Below, piece by piece: positions 17,095-26,367 of a stretch of 64,000 nt of DNA (its first letter is position 1; every line of letters begins with the position of its first letter). The position numbers and the translations under genes are program-made. This DNA comes from Anaerostipes sp. MSJ-23 (GTDB lineage Bacteria > Bacillota > Clostridia > Lachnospirales > Lachnospiraceae): assembly GCF_018918155.1 (NCBI RefSeq), contig NZ_JAHLPY010000013.1, forward strand, positions 1 through 64,000. The letters are read 5' to 3'. The notes beneath the pieces are model-generated. The model made no database searches. It had not been told where the DNA came from and was given only the letters and a program-made list of their open reading frames with translations.

Positions 17095-17952
17095 TTATCC
17101 TTTTCTAAAATATGGTCTTTCTGTTAAATATTGTTTAAAATCAAAATTTTCTCTTTTGTGTGCAAGAAACAACGTTCCGATGTCTTCTCCTGAAACGACT
17201 CGATTGATATTGAAAAGATCATCGCTATTTACGATGACCATATCAGCGCCTGCATCGGTAACGATATTCGCTGCTGCAATTTTTGTTGACATTCCGCCGG
17301 TTCCAACTGCTGTTACAGCCCCTTTTGCCATTCCTTCAATTTTTTCATCGATAACACGAACTTCTGAAATTAACTTTGCCTGTGGATTTTTATGCGGATC
17401 ATCTGTATATAGTCCATCGATATCTGTCAGCAGGATTAACAAATCTCCTCCAACAACCGAAGTTACAACTGCTGAAAGTGTATCATTATCTCCAAATTCA
17501 ATTTCTTCTGTTGATACCGTATCATTTTCATTTACAATCGGTATTACTCCAAGTTTTAATAATTCGTCAAAGGTATTTTTTGCATTATATCTTCGCTCAT
17601 CGTTTAACATTGTCTCTTTTGTGATCAGGATCTGCGCAGATCCTTGGTTGTATTCTGAAAATAGTTTTTGATAAATCATCATGAGCTGTCCCTGCCCAAC
17701 AGCAGAACATGCCTGTTTCATTGGCAGCGATTGCGGACGTTTTGGAAGTCCCAGTGCCTTAAATCCAACACCGATCGCCCCGGAAGAAACAAGAATGACA
17801 TCTTTTCCGCTGTTATGAAGATCCGTCAGAGAACGAACCAATTTCTCCAGGCGGAATAAATTAATATTTCCAGTTTTTTTATGAATTAAGGATGATGTTC
17901 CGACTTTTACGACGATTCTTTTTTTATCTTTTAGTTTTTCACGCGCACTCAT
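17095..17952 (-). CDS. proB: Glutamate 5-kinase, short form
   Basis: Catalyses the first step of proline synthesis, ATP-dependent phosphorylation of glutamate. The amino acid kinase fold shows VVKVGTSSLIH, ILVSSGAIGVG, NENDTVSTEEIEFGDND and AVGTGGMSTKIAAA. The length of 285 residues means the C-terminal PUA domain of the E. coli enzyme is absent, as in many Firmicutes. I start at 17952, where GGGAGG precedes the ATG; the frame further up is a read-through of the neighbour. proA, the usual partner, is not adjacent and not in the window. Confidence 0.95.
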   Translation of the reverse strand: MSAREKLKDKKRIVVKVGTSSLIHKKTGNINLFRLEKLVRSLTDLHNSGKDVILVSSGAIGVGFKALGLPKRPQSLPMKQACSAVGQGQLMMIYQKLFSEYNQGSAQILITKETMLNDERRYNAKNTFDELLKLGVIPIVNENDTVSTEEIEFGDNDTLSAVVTSVVGGDLLILLTDIDGLYTDDPHKNPQAKLISEVRVIDEKIEGMAKGAVTAVGTGGMSTKIAAANIVTDAGADMVIVNSDDLFNINRVVSGEDIGTLFLAHKRENFDFKQYLTERPYFRKG

Positions 17953-17987
17953 GCTGTTTTTCCTCCCATATGTTTTTTCTATATGTC

Positions 17988-19571
17988 TTATACAGACTCT
18001 TTTACCATTGCTTCTGCAACTTTGATTCCATCCATTGCTGCGGATGTGATGCCGCCGGCATACCCAGCACCTTCCCCACATGGATAAATACCGCTAAAAT
18101 TACTTTCCATCTGATGATTTCTTTCTAGCCGCACCGGTGAGGAAGTTCTTGCTTCAATTCCACATAAAACAGTATCATCTCGGTTGAACCCTTTGATTTT
18201 CCTTTCAAAAGCTTCCATTCCTTCGCAAATCGAATCTGAAACAACCTGCGGAAGACAAGTTCTTAAATTAGCAAAATCATATGCTCCTTTTGTATTTGGC
18301 TGAATCTCTCCATAACTTTTTGATACATTTCCCTCCCGGAAATCTTTTAACAATTGTACTGGTATTTTTCCTCCTGCTGCTTCAAATGCTTTTTCTTCCC
18401 ATTTTCTCTGAAAACGAATTCCTGCCAAAGCATCGTCTCCTTCAAAATCTTTTGGTGTAACATTGACGATGATCGCACTATTTGAATTTCTTTCCATACG
18501 ATCATGATTGCTCATTCCGTTAACGGTCAGCCTTCCAGGTTCTGAGGAAGCATTGACAACAAAACCTCCAGGACACATACAAAAAGAATAAACGCTTCGT
18601 CCATTTTTTGCATGATAGGTAAGTTTATAGGAAGCTGTCGGAAGATGGTATTTTTTGCTTTCCGTACCATATTGAGATTCATTAATCATTTCTCTTGGAT
18701 GTTCTACGCGAAGTCCAATAGCAAAGGCCTTCGCATTCATTTCCATTCCATGTCCCGAAAGCATTTCAAATGTATCTCTAGCACTATGTCCAAGTGCAAG
18801 AATCAATTGATCGCAATCAATGGTTTCCTGATCATTTACAAGAATTCCTTTTAATACATGATCTTCCAAAATCAGATCCGTTACTTTCGCACCAAAGCGT
18901 ACCGTTGCACCAAGACGTATCATCTCTTTCCTCATATTAGCAACGACTTTACATAAATGATCGGTACCAATATGAGGCTTGCTTTCATATAAGATTTCTT
19001 CTGGTGCACCAAAAGAAACGAATGTTTCTAGTACAAACCGATTTCTTAAAAATTTATCTTTGACTGCTGTATTTAATTTTCCATCGGAAAATGTACCGGC
19101 ACCGCCCTCTCCAAACTGGACATTGGATTCCGGATTTAATGTTCCAGTTTCCCAAAAATTTTCTACATCTTTTTTCCGTTCTTCCACAGCATAGCCACGT
19201 TCTAAAACGATCGGGCAAAGACCTGCTCGGGAAAGCATCAGTGCTGCAAAAAGACCTGCCGGTCCCATTCCTACAACCACTGGACGATGTTGAAATGTCT
19301 TTTCTACTTTTGGAAAGACATAATGCTTTTTGGAAATCTGCATAATATTTTTATTATGATTTCTTTTTAAAAATTTTTCTTCTTCCTCTTTTGGAAGTTC
19401 TACATTCACCGCATATACATACATGATCGCATCTTTTTTTCTCGCATCAATAGAACGCTTAAAAATAGACCATGACTGATATGGTGTTTTATGTAAATAA
19501 TGTTTTATTTTTTTCTCCAGCTGCTCTTTTGTATGATCTACGGGCAGCTTGATCTGTTGAATTCGAATCAT
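17988..19571 (-). CDS. NAD(P)/FAD-dependent dehydrogenase, unknown substrate
   Basis: A 527-residue flavoprotein with a family-specific N-terminal domain (about 1-90), then the FAD-binding signature VVVGMGPAGLFAALMLSRAG and QFGEGGAGTFSDGKL. The ending GIYPCGEGAGYAGGITSAAMDGIKVAEA is typical of conserved uncharacterised FAD dehydrogenases in Clostridia. The start at 19571 has AGATAGG upstream and overlaps the stop of the preceding flavoprotein gene by ATGA, so the two flavoproteins are translationally coupled. Substrate unknown; the pairing suggests related redox chemistry. Confidence 0.85.
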   Translation of the reverse strand: MIRIQQIKLPVDHTKEQLEKKIKHYLHKTPYQSWSIFKRSIDARKKDAIMYVYAVNVELPKEEEEKFLKRNHNKNIMQISKKHYVFPKVEKTFQHRPVVVGMGPAGLFAALMLSRAGLCPIVLERGYAVEERKKDVENFWETGTLNPESNVQFGEGGAGTFSDGKLNTAVKDKFLRNRFVLETFVSFGAPEEILYESKPHIGTDHLCKVVANMRKEMIRLGATVRFGAKVTDLILEDHVLKGILVNDQETIDCDQLILALGHSARDTFEMLSGHGMEMNAKAFAIGLRVEHPREMINESQYGTESKKYHLPTASYKLTYHAKNGRSVYSFCMCPGGFVVNASSEPGRLTVNGMSNHDRMERNSNSAIIVNVTPKDFEGDDALAGIRFQRKWEEKAFEAAGGKIPVQLLKDFREGNVSKSYGEIQPNTKGAYDFANLRTCLPQVVSDSICEGMEAFERKIKGFNRDDTVLCGIEARTSSPVRLERNHQMESNFSGIYPCGEGAGYAGGITSAAMDGIKVAEAMVKESV

Positions 19572-20785
19572 TTTTTTCCTATCTGTTTTCCTGCAATATA
19601 TCCAGATGTAAATGCCCACTGAAGATTATAGCCTCCACAAGTACCATCAACATCTAGTAATTCTCCTGTTATATAGAGGCCTCCCAAAATCTTTGATTCC
19701 AAGGTGCCTTGTACGACTTCTTTGGTTGATACACCACCAGCCGTTACTTGGGCCATATCATATCCTTTATGTCCGCAAATCTCTACCGGAAATTCTTTTA
19801 TCATATGTAAAATTTTAAGAAATTCCTCTTCTTTTAACTTTCGGATGGATTTTTCTGGTGGAATGTTCAATCTTTTTAAGATAGCGAACACCAGTTTCTT
19901 ATTTAGAAATCCCTGAAAAAATGTTTCCACCGTTTTATATCCACAAGTCTTTTGAAATGCTCTTGCTGTCTCTTCTAGCGTAAACATATTCGGCATTAAA
20001 TCTAAAAGAACAGTTACTTTTTTCTTCCTTCTTAATGCATCAATTGCAAAACGACTGATTTGAAAAACTGGGATTCCGGAAATTCCGTATTTTGTAAACT
20101 GAACTTCTCCCTTTTCCTCTGCAATCAAATCTTGATTTGCATAAACTTTCATAGAACTTACATTTCGAACTCCCGAAATAAGAGAAAAATACTTTCCCTT
20201 TCCTTCTAATGCTACAAGGGCGGGAAACGGTTCCATAACTTTATGATGAAAACTTTTTGCAAGCTTATATCCACTTCCGTTACTTCCTAAATTTTCTTGT
20301 GCACATCCACCAGCTGCTAAAATCAAATGTTTGGCCTCAAAAATTTTTCCATTTCCAAAGACTCGAAAGGTATCTTTTTTCTTTTGTGCTTTTTCCACAT
20401 AAAATCCCGTTAGAATATCAACTTTTAATGCTCGCAATTTTTCTGTTAGTACATCAAGTACCGTAGAAGCCTGCATGGACGCTGGATAATAATATCCATT
20501 TTGCTCCGTGACAAGCATTCCAAGGGATTCAAAAAAAGCAATCAATTCTGACAAACCGAATTGTTCAATCATCGGATATGGAAAATGGGGCTGTCCGCCC
20601 CTGTAACACGTCTCATCAAGATAACTGTTTGAGAGATTACATCTTCCATTTCCTGTTGCCAGGATTTTTTTTCCTGGTTTATCCATTCTCTCCAAAAGGA
20701 GAACCTTATTTTTATTCTGTGCCGCGGTAATGGCTGCCATCATTCCAGATGGCCCAGCCCCCACGATAATCACATCATACTTCAT
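19568..20785 (-). CDS. HI0933/YhiN-family flavoprotein
   Basis: A 405-residue FAD-binding oxidoreductase of the HI0933/YhiN (BaiN-like) family. The N-terminal Rossmann motif is VIIVGAGPSGMMAAITAA, followed by GKKILATGNGRCNLSN, the family hallmark. The C-terminal part shows AQVTAGGV and GLYITGELLDVDGTCGGYNLQ. BaiN members act in bile acid 7-dehydroxylation in some gut Clostridia, but most YhiN-like proteins have no assigned substrate and no bai genes are nearby, so I assign only the family. Confidence 0.9.
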   Translation of the reverse strand: MKYDVIIVGAGPSGMMAAITAAQNKNKVLLLERMDKPGKKILATGNGRCNLSNSYLDETCYRGGQPHFPYPMIEQFGLSELIAFFESLGMLVTEQNGYYYPASMQASTVLDVLTEKLRALKVDILTGFYVEKAQKKKDTFRVFGNGKIFEAKHLILAAGGCAQENLGSNGSGYKLAKSFHHKVMEPFPALVALEGKGKYFSLISGVRNVSSMKVYANQDLIAEEKGEVQFTKYGISGIPVFQISRFAIDALRRKKKVTVLLDLMPNMFTLEETARAFQKTCGYKTVETFFQGFLNKKLVFAILKRLNIPPEKSIRKLKEEEFLKILHMIKEFPVEICGHKGYDMAQVTAGGVSTKEVVQGTLESKILGGLYITGELLDVDGTCGGYNLQWAFTSGYIAGKQIGKK

Positions 20786-20817
20786 TCTTTTTTCTCCAAA
20801 TTTATCATTGTCTGCCT

Positions 20818-21183
20818 TTAACTGCTGTAAGATTCCAAAAACTGGTAAACTTCCTGCCGATTTTCAAACACTTTTTTTTGCTTCATCATCTGACGAATCT
20901 CTTTTGGAAGTTTTTCTTCTTTCATATCTGTATATTCAAAAATTTCCTTTGTTCTGTTATTAACAATTACAAGATTTCCATTTAAAAAAGCAAGACCGTA
21001 GGTTGTCTTTTGTCCAAGCGCTGCCGCTTTTTTCTTTTCCTGTTTTTGTATTGTTGACTGAACCTGATGAATCAATTGATCTTTTGCATGATCTTTTTTA
21101 TAAAAGGCAACATAATACATGTAGCCACACAGTACAGTCAAAATCATAATGTACACTAATAAAAAACGATTGATTTTTTTCAT
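20818..21183 (-). CDS. BofC C-terminal-domain-like protein
   Basis: A 121-residue protein with one N-terminal membrane helix (about 6-26), a charged linker, and a C-terminal half resembling BofC: GLAFLNGNLVIVNNRTKE, then LPKEIRQMMKQKKVFENR and the closing EVYQFLESYSS. In Bacillus, BofC delays SpoIVB-driven sigma-K activation in the forespore. The match rests on pattern only, and BofC normally has two domains; this protein lacks most of the first. The ATG at 21183 follows GGAG, which is held in a hairpin. It is set between a flippase gene and two flavoprotein genes. Confidence 0.6.
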   Translation of the reverse strand: MKKINRFLLVYIMILTVLCGYMYYVAFYKKDHAKDQLIHQVQSTIQKQEKKKAAALGQKTTYGLAFLNGNLVIVNNRTKEIFEYTDMKEEKLPKEIRQMMKQKKVFENRQEVYQFLESYSS

Positions 21184-21187
21184 AAGA

Positions 21188-21211
21188 AACACTCCTTTGG
21201 CTAAGAGTGTT
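21188..21211 (-). promoter_or_regulatory. Hairpin covering the ribosome binding site of the BofC-like gene
   Basis: On the minus strand AACACTC (21211-21205) pairs perfectly with GAGTGTT (21194-21188), and the second arm includes the GGAG of the Shine-Dalgarno site. It could lower translation or act as a weak terminator after the flippase gene. Confidence 0.45.
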
Positions 21212-21215
21212 CCCC

Positions 21216-21230
21216 ATTTTTCTGAAAATA
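21216..21230. promoter_or_regulatory. Possible CodY box
   Basis: ATTTTTCTGAAAATA differs at two of 15 positions from the known CodY consensus AATTTTCWGAAAATT. It lies between the flippase and the BofC-like gene. In AT-rich DNA a chance match is quite possible. Confidence 0.3.
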
Positions 21231-21255
21231 TACCAATGGTTTCCGCGTATCTTTC

Positions 21256-22902
21256 TTACAATAATCTTAATTTCTTTGCCATTTTTATAATCAGATGTCC
21301 TTTTGGTACATTTTTAAGTTCTTCTTCTGTGAAAACCTGGAATTTAATAATTCCAGCAAAATAAACAAGAACTCCAGCCGGAATCGCAATTACCAAACAA
21401 ATGGCAAATCCAATTCTTCCAAATGGAAGGACTTTTAACAATACGAACTGAATGACTCCAATAACAACGCCCATAAGAATCGCACTAACGGCTGGTTTAA
21501 CAAATGTTTTCACCACTTCCTGACGATATCCACTATATTTTCTAATGGAATTTGCATTTAAAATACTCATAACAACAGAAAATCCTGTAGTTGCCCAAAC
21601 CAAGCTGTAAGTATTTAAATTCGTAAAATTCAGTGTAAGCAAAAGAACAATTACATTTGCACAAACGGAAATTGCAGAATGCCAAATTGGCACTCTCATC
21701 TTGTCCATTCCCTGTAAAATACCATTAGAAACGGTAGACATACAAGTAAATACAACAGAAATCGCACCAACACGAAGCAATCCTGCCCCAAGTCCGACAC
21801 CATTCTTTACACCAAAGATTAATCCATTAATCGGTGTGTTTAAAACAGCAAGTCCAACTGCACAAGGAATTGCAATCATCATCGTAATCTTCAGGACCAT
21901 CTCAATATTCTCATTCATCTTTTTCTTATCACCAAGTGCATAGGCACCAGAAATATTCGGAATGACTGCATTGGTAAGTGCAGAAGCCATTGCCAACGGA
22001 ATATTAATCAATACATTGTACTGTCCAGAGAAAACACCATATAATTCCGATACATGGAATGCCTTCATTCCTTTTCCTACAAGAATGGAACTAAATAATG
22101 TCATATCGATCGTTGGGCAGCAATTATAAATTGCTGTACTTAAAATTACAGGTGTAATTGTCATCAATAAAATTTTTAAAATATTTCCATAGGATTCGAT
22201 ATACTTCGTCTTATCATGGCGCATCTGAATTTTTGATTTCGGATGATAAACCTTGTAAATAAAAAGACAAAAGATCAATCCAGTAATTACTCCGACTTCA
22301 GTACCGATTGCACTTCCTGCCGCTCCATGTCTGGCGATTTCATAGGTAATGGAATCAGATGGAAGAAATGGCTGAATCAAAACATAAGCCATTAAAATAC
22401 TAAAAATTGCATTTAAAATCTGCTCAATAATCTGTGAAACCGATGTTGGAATCATCGTATTATGACCTTGAAAATATCCTCTTAGCACACCGAGAATTGC
22501 TGAGAAAAAGATGGTTGGTGAAATACAACGAAGTGCAAGAACCGCTCCCTGCTGTTTTCCTACAAAAACTGGTGCTCCGTACCATGCAACCAATGCTGCC
22601 ACCCCACCAACAACTGCTGCATAAACAAGCGCTCCATAAAAAATCCTCTGCGCATTGATATATTCCTTCTTTGCAAGCCTTGCCGAAATTGATTTTGACA
22701 CAGCAAGTGGAATACTAAAGGAAGAAATCAGCAAAATAATATTATAGATATTATACGCTACGCTGTAATAACCCATTCCGGCTTTTCCAATAATGTCAAA
22801 CAGCGGGCTTCGATATAACAGTCCGATAATTCTACAAACGATCGATGCCGCTGCAAGAATCATTCCCTGTACCAAAAATGAATTTTTCTTTCCTGTATTC
22901 AT
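21256..22902 (-). CDS. MOP-superfamily flippase (SpoVB/YtgP-MurJ type)
   Basis: A 548-residue integral membrane protein with about 14 hydrophobic segments, of the polysaccharide/lipid II flippase group. The N-terminus has QGMILAAASIVCRIIGLLYR and SVAYNIYNIILLISSFSIPLAVSK, and VLRGYFQGHNTMIPTSVSQIIEQ is the conserved MurJ/SpoVB stretch. In Bacillus, YtgP moves lipid II and SpoVB acts in spore cortex synthesis; sequence alone does not decide between them. It overlaps ybeY by 4 bases (ATGA) and so is coupled to it. Confidence 0.9.
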   Translation of the reverse strand: MNTGKKNSFLVQGMILAAASIVCRIIGLLYRSPLFDIIGKAGMGYYSVAYNIYNIILLISSFSIPLAVSKSISARLAKKEYINAQRIFYGALVYAAVVGGVAALVAWYGAPVFVGKQQGAVLALRCISPTIFFSAILGVLRGYFQGHNTMIPTSVSQIIEQILNAIFSILMAYVLIQPFLPSDSITYEIARHGAAGSAIGTEVGVITGLIFCLFIYKVYHPKSKIQMRHDKTKYIESYGNILKILLMTITPVILSTAIYNCCPTIDMTLFSSILVGKGMKAFHVSELYGVFSGQYNVLINIPLAMASALTNAVIPNISGAYALGDKKKMNENIEMVLKITMMIAIPCAVGLAVLNTPINGLIFGVKNGVGLGAGLLRVGAISVVFTCMSTVSNGILQGMDKMRVPIWHSAISVCANVIVLLLTLNFTNLNTYSLVWATTGFSVVMSILNANSIRKYSGYRQEVVKTFVKPAVSAILMGVVIGVIQFVLLKVLPFGRIGFAICLVIAIPAGVLVYFAGIIKFQVFTEEELKNVPKGHLIIKMAKKLRLL

Positions 22903-23411
22903 GACAACCCTCTCTCATCTCTTGTATATCTGGTTTTTGTAAGAATCTCTTCTTGTTTTTCTTCCATTTCTTTTCGCTCTTCTTCTTCCATATGATCATA
23001 ACCAAATAGATGAAGCATACTATGCGCAATCAAAAAAGCATACTCTCTTTCATAACTATGTCCATAAGCTTTGGCTTGTTCCCATACTTTATCCATGGAA
23101 ATCACAATATCTCCAAGAAGAAATTCTCCGCTTTCTGGATCAAATGCCATCGGATCTTCTTCAATTTTTGAAAAATCTGCCGGTGTCTCATATTCTGCCA
23201 TCGGAAAAGAAAGAACGTCTGTCGGACGATCAATATCTCTTTGCTCTTTGTTGATCTGATGAATCGTCTCATTATCTGTTAGTAATAAATTAACTTCACA
23301 TTCATAAGGGCAGCTTACATAATCAATGGCTGCCCCGATCACATCGTGTGCTATTTTTTCATAAGGAATCGAAATCTCATCCTCATATTCATTTTCGATT
23401 ACTATATTCAT
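22899..23411 (-). CDS. ybeY: rRNA maturation endonuclease YbeY
   Basis: YbeY is a zinc-dependent single-strand RNase in 16S rRNA 3' maturation and ribosome quality control. The metal site HSMLHLFGYDH near 125-135 matches the HxxxHxxGxDH signature, and TDVLSFPM near 65 is the other family motif. The length of 170 is normal. The neighbours phoH and ybeY form the usual pair; the gap to phoH is 7 bases. Confidence 0.97.
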   Translation of the reverse strand: MNIVIENEYEDEISIPYEKIAHDVIGAAIDYVSCPYECEVNLLLTDNETIHQINKEQRDIDRPTDVLSFPMAEYETPADFSKIEEDPMAFDPESGEFLLGDIVISMDKVWEQAKAYGHSYEREYAFLIAHSMLHLFGYDHMEEEERKEMEEKQEEILTKTRYTRDERGLS

Positions 23412-23418
23412 ATTATTC

Positions 23419-24417
23419 CTATCTCTTATTTTTTCTATTGTTTCTTTGTTTCCTTGAAGCTTTCACTTCTTCATATTTGTCATAGGCGGCTACAATCTGC
23501 TGAACCAGTGGATGACGTACCACATCCTTGTTCGTCAGTTGTGAAATTCCAATATCTTTGACCTTTCCAAGCACTTTCAATGCCTCATCAAGTCCTGAAA
23601 TGCTATCAAATGGAAGATCCTTTTGGGTCAAATCACCTGTGATAATCGCTTTTGAGCCAAACCCAATTCGTGTTAAAAACATTTTCATCTGCGCTGGCGT
23701 TGTATTCTGCGCCTCATCCAAAATGATATAAGCATTATCAAGTGTACGTCCACGCATATAGGCCAAAGGTGCAACCTCGATTAACCCTTTTTCCATATTT
23801 TTCATAAAAGCGTCTGCACCAAGAATTTCATATAAAGCATCGTATAGTGGACGTAAATATGGATCTACCTTACTTTGCAGATCTCCTGGAAGAAATCCAA
23901 GCTTTTCTCCGGCTTCAATCGCAGGTCTTGTTAAGATAATGCGATTCACCTCATCATTCTTAAAGGCAGTGATTGCCATCGCCATGGCAAGATAAGTTTT
24001 ACCAGTTCCCGCTGGTCCAACACCAAAGGTAATCATCTTATTTTTAATTTGTTCTACATATTTTTTCTGTCCAAGTGTTTTCGGTTTTACTGCTTTCCCC
24101 TGAATCGTGTGGCAAATCACATCCTGATCAAGTTCTACCAGATTCGCAGGCTGATCATCCATCGATAAAGAAAGTGCATAATTTACGTTTTGTTCTGTAA
24201 TCACATTTCCTCTTTTTGAAAGTTCCAGCAATTCTTCTACAACAGAAAGTGCGCTTTCCACTGCCTGCTGCGTTCCTATGCATTTTAATCGGTCATCCCT
24301 TAAAATCAAGCTAACATGCAATGTTTTTTCTATCTTTTTCATAAAGGCATCAAACTGCCCAAAAACATTTCCTCCATGTTCTGCTGGGAATTCCATTTCT
24401 ATTTCCATCGGCTTCAT
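23419..24417 (-). CDS. phoH: PhoH-family ATPase (YbeZ type)
   Basis: An AAA-like P-loop ATPase that usually works with YbeY in RNA processing. Walker A is FGVGPAGTGKTYLAMAMA near 130, Walker B YIILDEAQNTTPAQMKMFLTR near 225, and TGDLTQKDLP lies after it. About 332 residues from the ATG at 24417, which has GGAG 13 bases upstream; a further ATG 9 bases in is a possible start. It follows yqfD and precedes ybeY as in many Firmicutes. Confidence 0.95.
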   Translation of the reverse strand: MKPMEIEMEFPAEHGGNVFGQFDAFMKKIEKTLHVSLILRDDRLKCIGTQQAVESALSVVEELLELSKRGNVITEQNVNYALSLSMDDQPANLVELDQDVICHTIQGKAVKPKTLGQKKYVEQIKNKMITFGVGPAGTGKTYLAMAMAITAFKNDEVNRIILTRPAIEAGEKLGFLPGDLQSKVDPYLRPLYDALYEILGADAFMKNMEKGLIEVAPLAYMRGRTLDNAYIILDEAQNTTPAQMKMFLTRIGFGSKAIITGDLTQKDLPFDSISGLDEALKVLGKVKDIGISQLTNKDVVRHPLVQQIVAAYDKYEEVKASRKQRNNRKNKR

Positions 24418-24484
24418 TAATCTTCTGTCGCTCCTTTTTTTCAAGATTCTATGTTATTTTAACATCAGACCCCTTTTTTTTCAA

Positions 24485-25720
24485 CTATTGTAGTGCAGTC
24501 GTTGGTGCGATTTTCTCTTCCTGCTTTTTGGTAAGCGGTTTGATATTTCGGATTTTTCCGGTTCTTTCTTCTTTTATGATTCTCCCAAATGCCTCATAAT
24601 CATTTCCCTTTTTCTTAAAATTCAAATCACTATGCAAAATTTGAATTCCTTTTTTACGTTGTTTTTCTAAATATGTCTGCCAACGTTCTTTTAACTTTCT
24701 TTCTGCCTCATTTTCCTTATAAACCTTGCGAACCGCCTGGTAATTTCGAAATGTTTTGATATAGACACCCACTGGAAGATAAAAACTTTTTCCGATCTTT
24801 AAAGGATGCTTCCTTTCTATAACATCGGTATGTTTTTCCTTTTTCCTATCTGGAAGTTTCCACTCAAACTTTCCTATATAAATACTTTTCAACCATTTTT
24901 TGCTTTTTTTAAATTTCTTTTCATAGTAAGCTTCTGGAATTTCATCCTTATAATCTTCTTTTGTGCGAATCGTAATATCTCCATCTGCTTTGATCCGGTC
25001 GGTCTCGGTCACTTGAAAGTCATCACTATAATAATAAATCAAACCAGAAATTAAAGTCATCCCTTTCTTCACACGATCTCCAACAGATATCAAAGGCGTT
25101 CCGCTTTTTACGGAAAGTTTCGTAACAATTCCATTTTTCCCAGCAATAATATCACACGGTTTTTTCGGATTTTGTCTCGTTTTGCGATCTAAGGTCTCTT
25201 TCATTTCAATATGAAGCCTTGTTCCTTGAATAGAGCATGACACCCAAGCAATTTCATCATAATCTTCTCTTAAATGTTCTTCCAGTTCGTCGCAATCGAT
25301 TTGCTTTTTATAAGTTCCAATTCGATAAAAATTGGTTGTTACATATTTTAGCAAACCACTTTTTGAATACATTTCATTTCCTGAAATCGTGATTTCCCAC
25401 AAAAACTGACTCAGTAGAAATAAGGTTAGTACAGAAAAAACAACTGCAAACAATAATATCTTTCTTTTTCTATGTTCCCGGAAAAAATATGGAAGTCCGT
25501 ATTCTCCTGTAAGTTTTAACTCTACATTTGTTTTTTGTGCCATCAGGGATAACATTTTATAAGAGCTTTTCCTTATAAAAAAAGAATAGCCTCCATTTTG
25601 AGACTTTAAATTCCATAAAACAAGATGATTTCTAGCACATAAATTTAAAAACCGCTCTACATTCTGCCCATAAATTTCAAAACAAAGGCGGCCAAACAGA
25701 AAATGTAAGATTCTTACCAA
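24485..25720 (-). CDS. yqfD: Sporulation protein YqfD
   Basis: A 411-residue membrane protein of the YqfD family, expressed in the mother cell during spore formation in Bacillus; its biochemical role is unknown. The N-terminal cytosolic part (FLNLCARNHLVLWNL) is followed by one membrane segment near 90-112 (ILLFAVVFSVLTLFLLSQFLW), then a large external domain with WVSCSIQGTRLHIEMKE. The C-terminal part is strongly basic. It forms the classic rpsU-yqfC-yqfD-phoH order and is 11 bases from yqfC. Confidence 0.9.
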   Translation of the reverse strand: MVRILHFLFGRLCFEIYGQNVERFLNLCARNHLVLWNLKSQNGGYSFFIRKSSYKMLSLMAQKTNVELKLTGEYGLPYFFREHRKRKILLFAVVFSVLTLFLLSQFLWEITISGNEMYSKSGLLKYVTTNFYRIGTYKKQIDCDELEEHLREDYDEIAWVSCSIQGTRLHIEMKETLDRKTRQNPKKPCDIIAGKNGIVTKLSVKSGTPLISVGDRVKKGMTLISGLIYYYSDDFQVTETDRIKADGDITIRTKEDYKDEIPEAYYEKKFKKSKKWLKSIYIGKFEWKLPDRKKEKHTDVIERKHPLKIGKSFYLPVGVYIKTFRNYQAVRKVYKENEAERKLKERWQTYLEKQRKKGIQILHSDLNFKKKGNDYEAFGRIIKEERTGKIRNIKPLTKKQEEKIAPTTALQ

Positions 25721-25731
25721 TCATTTCTCCT

Positions 25732-25998
25732 TTATAGATATTCTAACCGTTCAATTTTTCCAAGGATTTTCATTGCTTCCTGCGAATAATAATCTACCGT
25801 AAGATTATCTCCACAAATTTTTAGTGTAACATGATTTCCTTGAATGCAGATTTTGTGATCATCATAAGATAAAATTCCCCTATAATTTTCAATAAAAACT
25901 TCCTGGTTCCCTGTTAAAGTGATGATAAAATCTCCAAAAATGACATCTCTTGGAAGAGAGAGTCCCTTAACGATGGCTTCTTTCGGCTTTCTTTTCAT
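25732..25998 (-). CDS. yqfC: Sporulation protein YqfC
   Basis: An 88-residue member of the YqfC family, found in spore formers next to yqfD. The core is SLPRDVIFGDFIITLTGN, with EVFIENYRGILSYDD after it. I start at the ATG at 25998, which is preceded by GGGGAG at good spacing; the open frame further up runs through the rpsU terminator and overlaps the rpsU stop, so it is not used. It is coupled to yqfD by close spacing. Confidence 0.88.
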   Translation of the reverse strand: MKRKPKEAIVKGLSLPRDVIFGDFIITLTGNQEVFIENYRGILSYDDHKICIQGNHVTLKICGDNLTVDYYSQEAMKILGKIERLEYL

Positions 25999-26037
25999 AC
26001 GGAAATCTCTCCCCACGGCTTTTGGTTCAATATATGC

Positions 26038-26076
26038 AGAAAAAAAGCATCTTATACCTGCAAAGGTATAGGATGC
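26038..26076 (-). terminator. Terminator or attenuator after rpsU
   Basis: On the minus strand GCATCCTATACC (26076-26065) pairs over 12 positions with GGTATAAGATGC (26058-26047) around a six-base loop, followed by seven or more T. It would reduce read-through from rpsU into yqfC, making rpsU more highly expressed than the sporulation genes downstream. Confidence 0.9.
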
Positions 26077-26087
26077 TTCGTGTTTCA

Positions 26088-26264
26088 TTATTTTGATTTT
26101 CTTTTACGAGCAGCTTCAGACTTTTTCTTACGTCTTACACTTGGCTTTTCGTAATGTTCTCTCTTGCGGATTTCCTGCTGAATTCCTGCTTTTGCACAAT
26201 TTCTCTTAAATCTGCGAAGAGCGCTATCTAATGATTCATTTTCTTTAACGATTACGTTAGACAT
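26088..26264 (-). CDS. rpsU: 30S ribosomal protein S21
   Basis: A 58-residue S21: it starts [19 protein letters not shown], continues with [21 protein letters not shown] and ends in a run of Lys/Arg, all family hallmarks. S21 joins the small subunit late and affects initiation. The ATG follows CAGGAAAAACA with GGAGG a little further up. It has its own promoter at the end of alaS and a terminator right after. Confidence 0.97.
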   Translation of the reverse strand: MSNVIVKENESLDSALRRFKRNCAKAGIQQEIRKREHYEKPSVRRKKKSEAARKRKSK

Positions 26265-26339
26265 TGTTTTTCCTGACCTCCCCTCCAGTCTTGTACTTGT
26301 GCATAGGACTGTTTGGGTATTAATTTATTGCACTAGATT

Positions 26340-26367
26340 ATTATACCACATTTTTCTGGTTCGTCAA
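26340..26367 (-). promoter_or_regulatory. rpsU promoter
   Basis: On the minus strand TTGACG (26367-26362), 16-base spacer, TATAAT (26345-26340). It starts just after the alaS stop codon. Confidence 0.8.
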
